DNA of 64,000 bases from NCBI GenBank assembly GCA_041741095.1, contig JBGSKQ010000091.1, forward strand, positions 32,037 through 96,036. The letters run 5' to 3'. Made by a program: the position numbers and the translations under genes. The notes under the pieces were generated by a model. The model saw only the letters and a list, made by a program, of their open reading frames with translations, was not told the origin of the DNA and searched no databases. Positions within the stretch are counted from its first letter, which is position 1. Each line of letters starts with the position of its first letter. Shown one piece after another: positions 61,883-64,000 of this stretch. The stretch comes from UBA6168 sp041741095 (GTDB lineage Bacteria; Bacteroidota; Bacteroidia; Chitinophagales; Saprospiraceae).

Positions 61883-63838
61883 ATGAAAAATATGAAACCC
61901 TTGCTTCTATTTATAAGCCTGGCTTTTGGCTGCGATTTGCTGGCGCAAGGTGTTGAGTTTCAAAACATTAATGCGACCAACACTGAAAGGCTTGATTTCA
62001 GTCCAATGCCCTTTGGCAACGGCCTGATTTATACTTCTTCCAAGACCAACCGTTTTTTGAAATGCCCTTCCGACAATCCAGGTGACTATACCGATGTATA
62101 TTATGTGGAGAAAAAGGCTGATGGCACCTTTGGCGAAAGGGAATCTTTGGACGGTGGCGTAAATGGAAAATACAATGACGGCAATGCCACTTTTAATCCT
62201 ACGGGCGATTTGATGTTGTTCACCAGGAACAACCTGAGCGGTAAAAACGCCATGGATGTCATTGACCTGAAAATTTATGCTGCACAAAAAGAAGAAGGTG
62301 CCACCGAATGGGGCGAAGCCGAGCCGCTGCCTTTCAACAGCGACGACTGGTCAACCTGCCACCCGGCATTGACCAAGGATGGCACAATGCTGATTTTTGC
62401 TTCCAACCGCCCAGGTTCTATTGGCGGCAGCATGGACTTGTGGTCAGCTAAATATGAAAATGGAGTATGGTCAATTCCCGTCAACCTCGGTCCTTCGGTG
62501 AATACGGATGCCAATGAGATTTTCCCTTACTTGGACGAAGTCGGTAACCTGTTTTTCTCCTCTGACCGGGCCGGTGGCGAAGGTGGACTTGACATTTATG
62601 CCGCAACAGCCGGGACTGGCGATGAATGGAACCTTGAAGGCAATATCGGTACTCCATTTAACCAAAGCGGCGACGATGTCAACTTTGTGCCTTTGAACGG
62701 AGCCACCGAAGGCTATATGGCCAGCGACCGTGGCCATCAGGATGCCAAGGGCATGGACGATATTTACTACTGGAAAAGGACGCCGGATGCCATTCAGGCT
62801 AAGATTCTGGTGATAGACAGTTTAACGAAAAAACCCATCCCGCTGGCCAGTTTGAGCATTGACCCAAAGAAATTTGACAACCCGTCTTTGATGAAATATG
62901 GGCCTGTGCTCGACAAATTGTACGGCAAGCCTGGTGTGAAATTTATTTTGGAAAATACCAAATTACAACAAAACGCAGCTGGCGACCCAACAGACATGAT
63001 GGTTCACAAAGGCGGCGAATACACAATTTTGGCCTCAAAAACGCCTGAGTATAGAAGCAAAACGGTAAATCCATCTACGGCCAATTTGACCGAAAAAGAT
63101 GTGTACATCATCGAATTGGCACCTGATAACCCGCCACGCAACCTGACCATTTGCATCGTGGAAGACGGCACGAATAATCCGATTCCTTTGGCTGACATCA
63201 AGGTGTTGGACAAAACGACTGGCAAAGTAGTCAGCCTGACAGGCGACGGCGGCGGTTGTGCCAACCTTCAAATAGACTGTGAACACGAGTACGAAATCAC
63301 GGCCAGCAAGGCTCCTTATTACACCAATACAATGGCTCTCAGGAATCTGCTAAGTGAATTGGACTGCAAAAAGATGCCCAACCACAAAGTGGAAATTCCG
63401 CTTAAAAAGCCAATCGTTGTCATACTGGAACCCATCTTTTTCGACTTCGATCGCTACTACATCCGCAAGCGGGATGCGCAGCCCACTTTGGATTCCTTGG
63501 CCATTATCATGAACCGTTACCCATCCTTGCAAATCAGGTTGGTGGGTAATTGCGACGCAAGGGGTACATTGGGCTATAATGATATTTTAGGCTCCAATCG
63601 CAGCAACAGCGCCAAGAAGTATTTGGTGAAAAAAGGCATTGACCCAACCCGCATTGCCACTGACGACGACGGCGAAAGGAAACCTGTCAATGAATGTACG
63701 GACAATGTATTTTGCCCTGAACCTAAGCACCAGCTTAACCGCCGTGTTGACGTAGTGGCCGAAAGGCACCAAGAGGGCGGAATTGATTTCAAAACCAGGG
63801 ACGTGAAAGCAATGAACGTCGTTTCAGATAGAAAATAA
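61883..63838 (+). CDS. OmpA-family protein with PD40-type propeller (PorE-like)
   Basis: 651 residues from the ATG at 61883, starting a signal peptide (LLLFISLAFGCDLLAQ). Residues 30-330 hold PD40/WD40-like repeats (DLMLFTRNNLSG, TMLIFASNRPGSIGG and NLFFSSDRAGGEGGLDIYAA). Two carboxypeptidase-regulatory or similar domains follow, then an OmpA domain (about 530-640, IFFDFDRYYIRKRDAQPTLD and NRRVDVV) that binds peptidoglycan. This matches PorE of the type IX machinery. It is 87 bp downstream of the SprF gene and probably in the same operon. Confidence 0.9.
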   Translation: MKNMKPLLLFISLAFGCDLLAQGVEFQNINATNTERLDFSPMPFGNGLIYTSSKTNRFLKCPSDNPGDYTDVYYVEKKADGTFGERESLDGGVNGKYNDGNATFNPTGDLMLFTRNNLSGKNAMDVIDLKIYAAQKEEGATEWGEAEPLPFNSDDWSTCHPALTKDGTMLIFASNRPGSIGGSMDLWSAKYENGVWSIPVNLGPSVNTDANEIFPYLDEVGNLFFSSDRAGGEGGLDIYAATAGTGDEWNLEGNIGTPFNQSGDDVNFVPLNGATEGYMASDRGHQDAKGMDDIYYWKRTPDAIQAKILVIDSLTKKPIPLASLSIDPKKFDNPSLMKYGPVLDKLYGKPGVKFILENTKLQQNAAGDPTDMMVHKGGEYTILASKTPEYRSKTVNPSTANLTEKDVYIIELAPDNPPRNLTICIVEDGTNNPIPLADIKVLDKTTGKVVSLTGDGGGCANLQIDCEHEYEITASKAPYYTNTMALRNLLSELDCKKMPNHKVEIPLKKPIVVILEPIFFDFDRYYIRKRDAQPTLDSLAIIMNRYPSLQIRLVGNCDARGTLGYNDILGSNRSNSAKKYLVKKGIDPTRIATDDDGERKPVNECTDNVFCPEPKHQLNRRVDVVAERHQEGGIDFKTRDVKAMNVVSDRK

Positions 63839-63854
63839 GCTGAAATCAGCCAAA

Positions 63855-63892
63855 AAAAAGAGCCGCAGCGGTTTCCCGCTGCGGCTCTTTTT
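63855..63892 (+). terminator. Rho-independent terminator of the adhesin-SprF-OmpA operon
   Basis: Stem AAAAAGAGCCGCAGCGG / CCGCTGCGGCTCTTTTT with TTTC loop, 17 bp after the OmpA stop. Confidence 0.93.
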
Positions 63893-63900
63893 ATGTATTT

Positions 63901-64000
63901 TCATAGTTCATAGTTCATAGTTCATAGTTCATAGTTCATAGTTCATAGTTCATAGTTCATAGTTCATAGTTCATAGTTCATAGTTCATAGTTCATAGTTC
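63901..64000. repeat. Heptanucleotide tandem repeat array, unit TCATAGT, at the window end
   Basis: About 14 uninterrupted copies of the unit run from 63901 to the last base, so the array continues beyond the window. The same unit (inverted) occurs at 47789-47807. There are no spacers, so it is not a CRISPR array. Confidence 0.95.

Noticed and set aside
63901..64000. Possible CRISPR array at the window end
   Set aside because: The repeats are contiguous 7-mers without spacers; no cas genes are present.
1..64000. tRNA, rRNA, riboswitch or complete insertion sequence
   Set aside because: No cloverleaf-like, rRNA-like or transposase sequence was recognised by reading the intergenic regions. 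A covariance-model search would be decisive.

Overview
The window reads as chromosomal DNA of a Bacteroidota bacterium, most likely of the order Saprospirales. Supporting signs are a short primary sigma factor without region 1.1, type IX secretion (T9SS) sorting domains of both types, SprB-repeat and gliding-motility-type adhesins, PorP/SprF and PorE-like partners, a FecI/FecR/TonB-receptor signalling set, LptE, and promoters with the TAnnTTTG -7 box. No rRNA, tRNA, CRISPR array, prophage or intact insertion sequence was seen. All assignments come from reading motifs by eye; no database search was run.

Layout. 1-4424: the end of a YbbR protein, a decaying aspartyl/asparaginyl hydroxylase, two methyltransferases and a SARP/BTAD regulator with a dead receiver domain. 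4425-9306: a nested palindromic element, an animal-type haem peroxidase, a small zinc-ribbon-like protein, a DUF1508 protein and a cysteine-rich protein; this part looks accessory. 9574-14316: icd, a lipoprotein, ruvB, a ParE-type toxin-antitoxin pair and a DUF4349 lipoprotein. 14387-25299: a secreted M28 peptidase, a DUF58 protein, a MbnP-MbnP-MbnH copper/kynurenine-type operon, a nine-repeat SprB-like adhesin and an SMP-30 lipoprotein.

25370-39637: an SLC45-like sugar transporter, two metallo-beta-lactamase-fold hydrolases, lipoproteins, a coiled-coil membrane protein, a fatty-acid desaturase, mnmD, a DinB protein, a NupC nucleoside transporter, lptE, an esterase-like hydrolase and holA. 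39999-45374: an ECF sigma factor, FecR anti-sigma factor and TonB receptor without SusD, then a NarL-type regulator. 45454-54294: an MsbA-like ABC exporter, an M20 dipeptidase, the c-di-AMP synthase cdaA, miaE, rpoD and hypotheticals. 54745-63838: a 2003-residue adhesin with about 14 Ig-like repeats and a type B T9SS signal, followed by SprF/PorP and PorE-like OmpA proteins that probably help secrete or anchor it. The window ends in a heptanucleotide tandem array.

The most interesting items are the MbnP/MbnP/MbnH operon, in which one MbnP-like protein lacks the Trp region that the other keeps; the adhesin-SprF-OmpA module; the degenerate receiver-SARP regulator; and at least three kinds of small inverted-repeat elements (4757-5040, 51581-51740, and the related pair 26975-27090 and 33868-33961).
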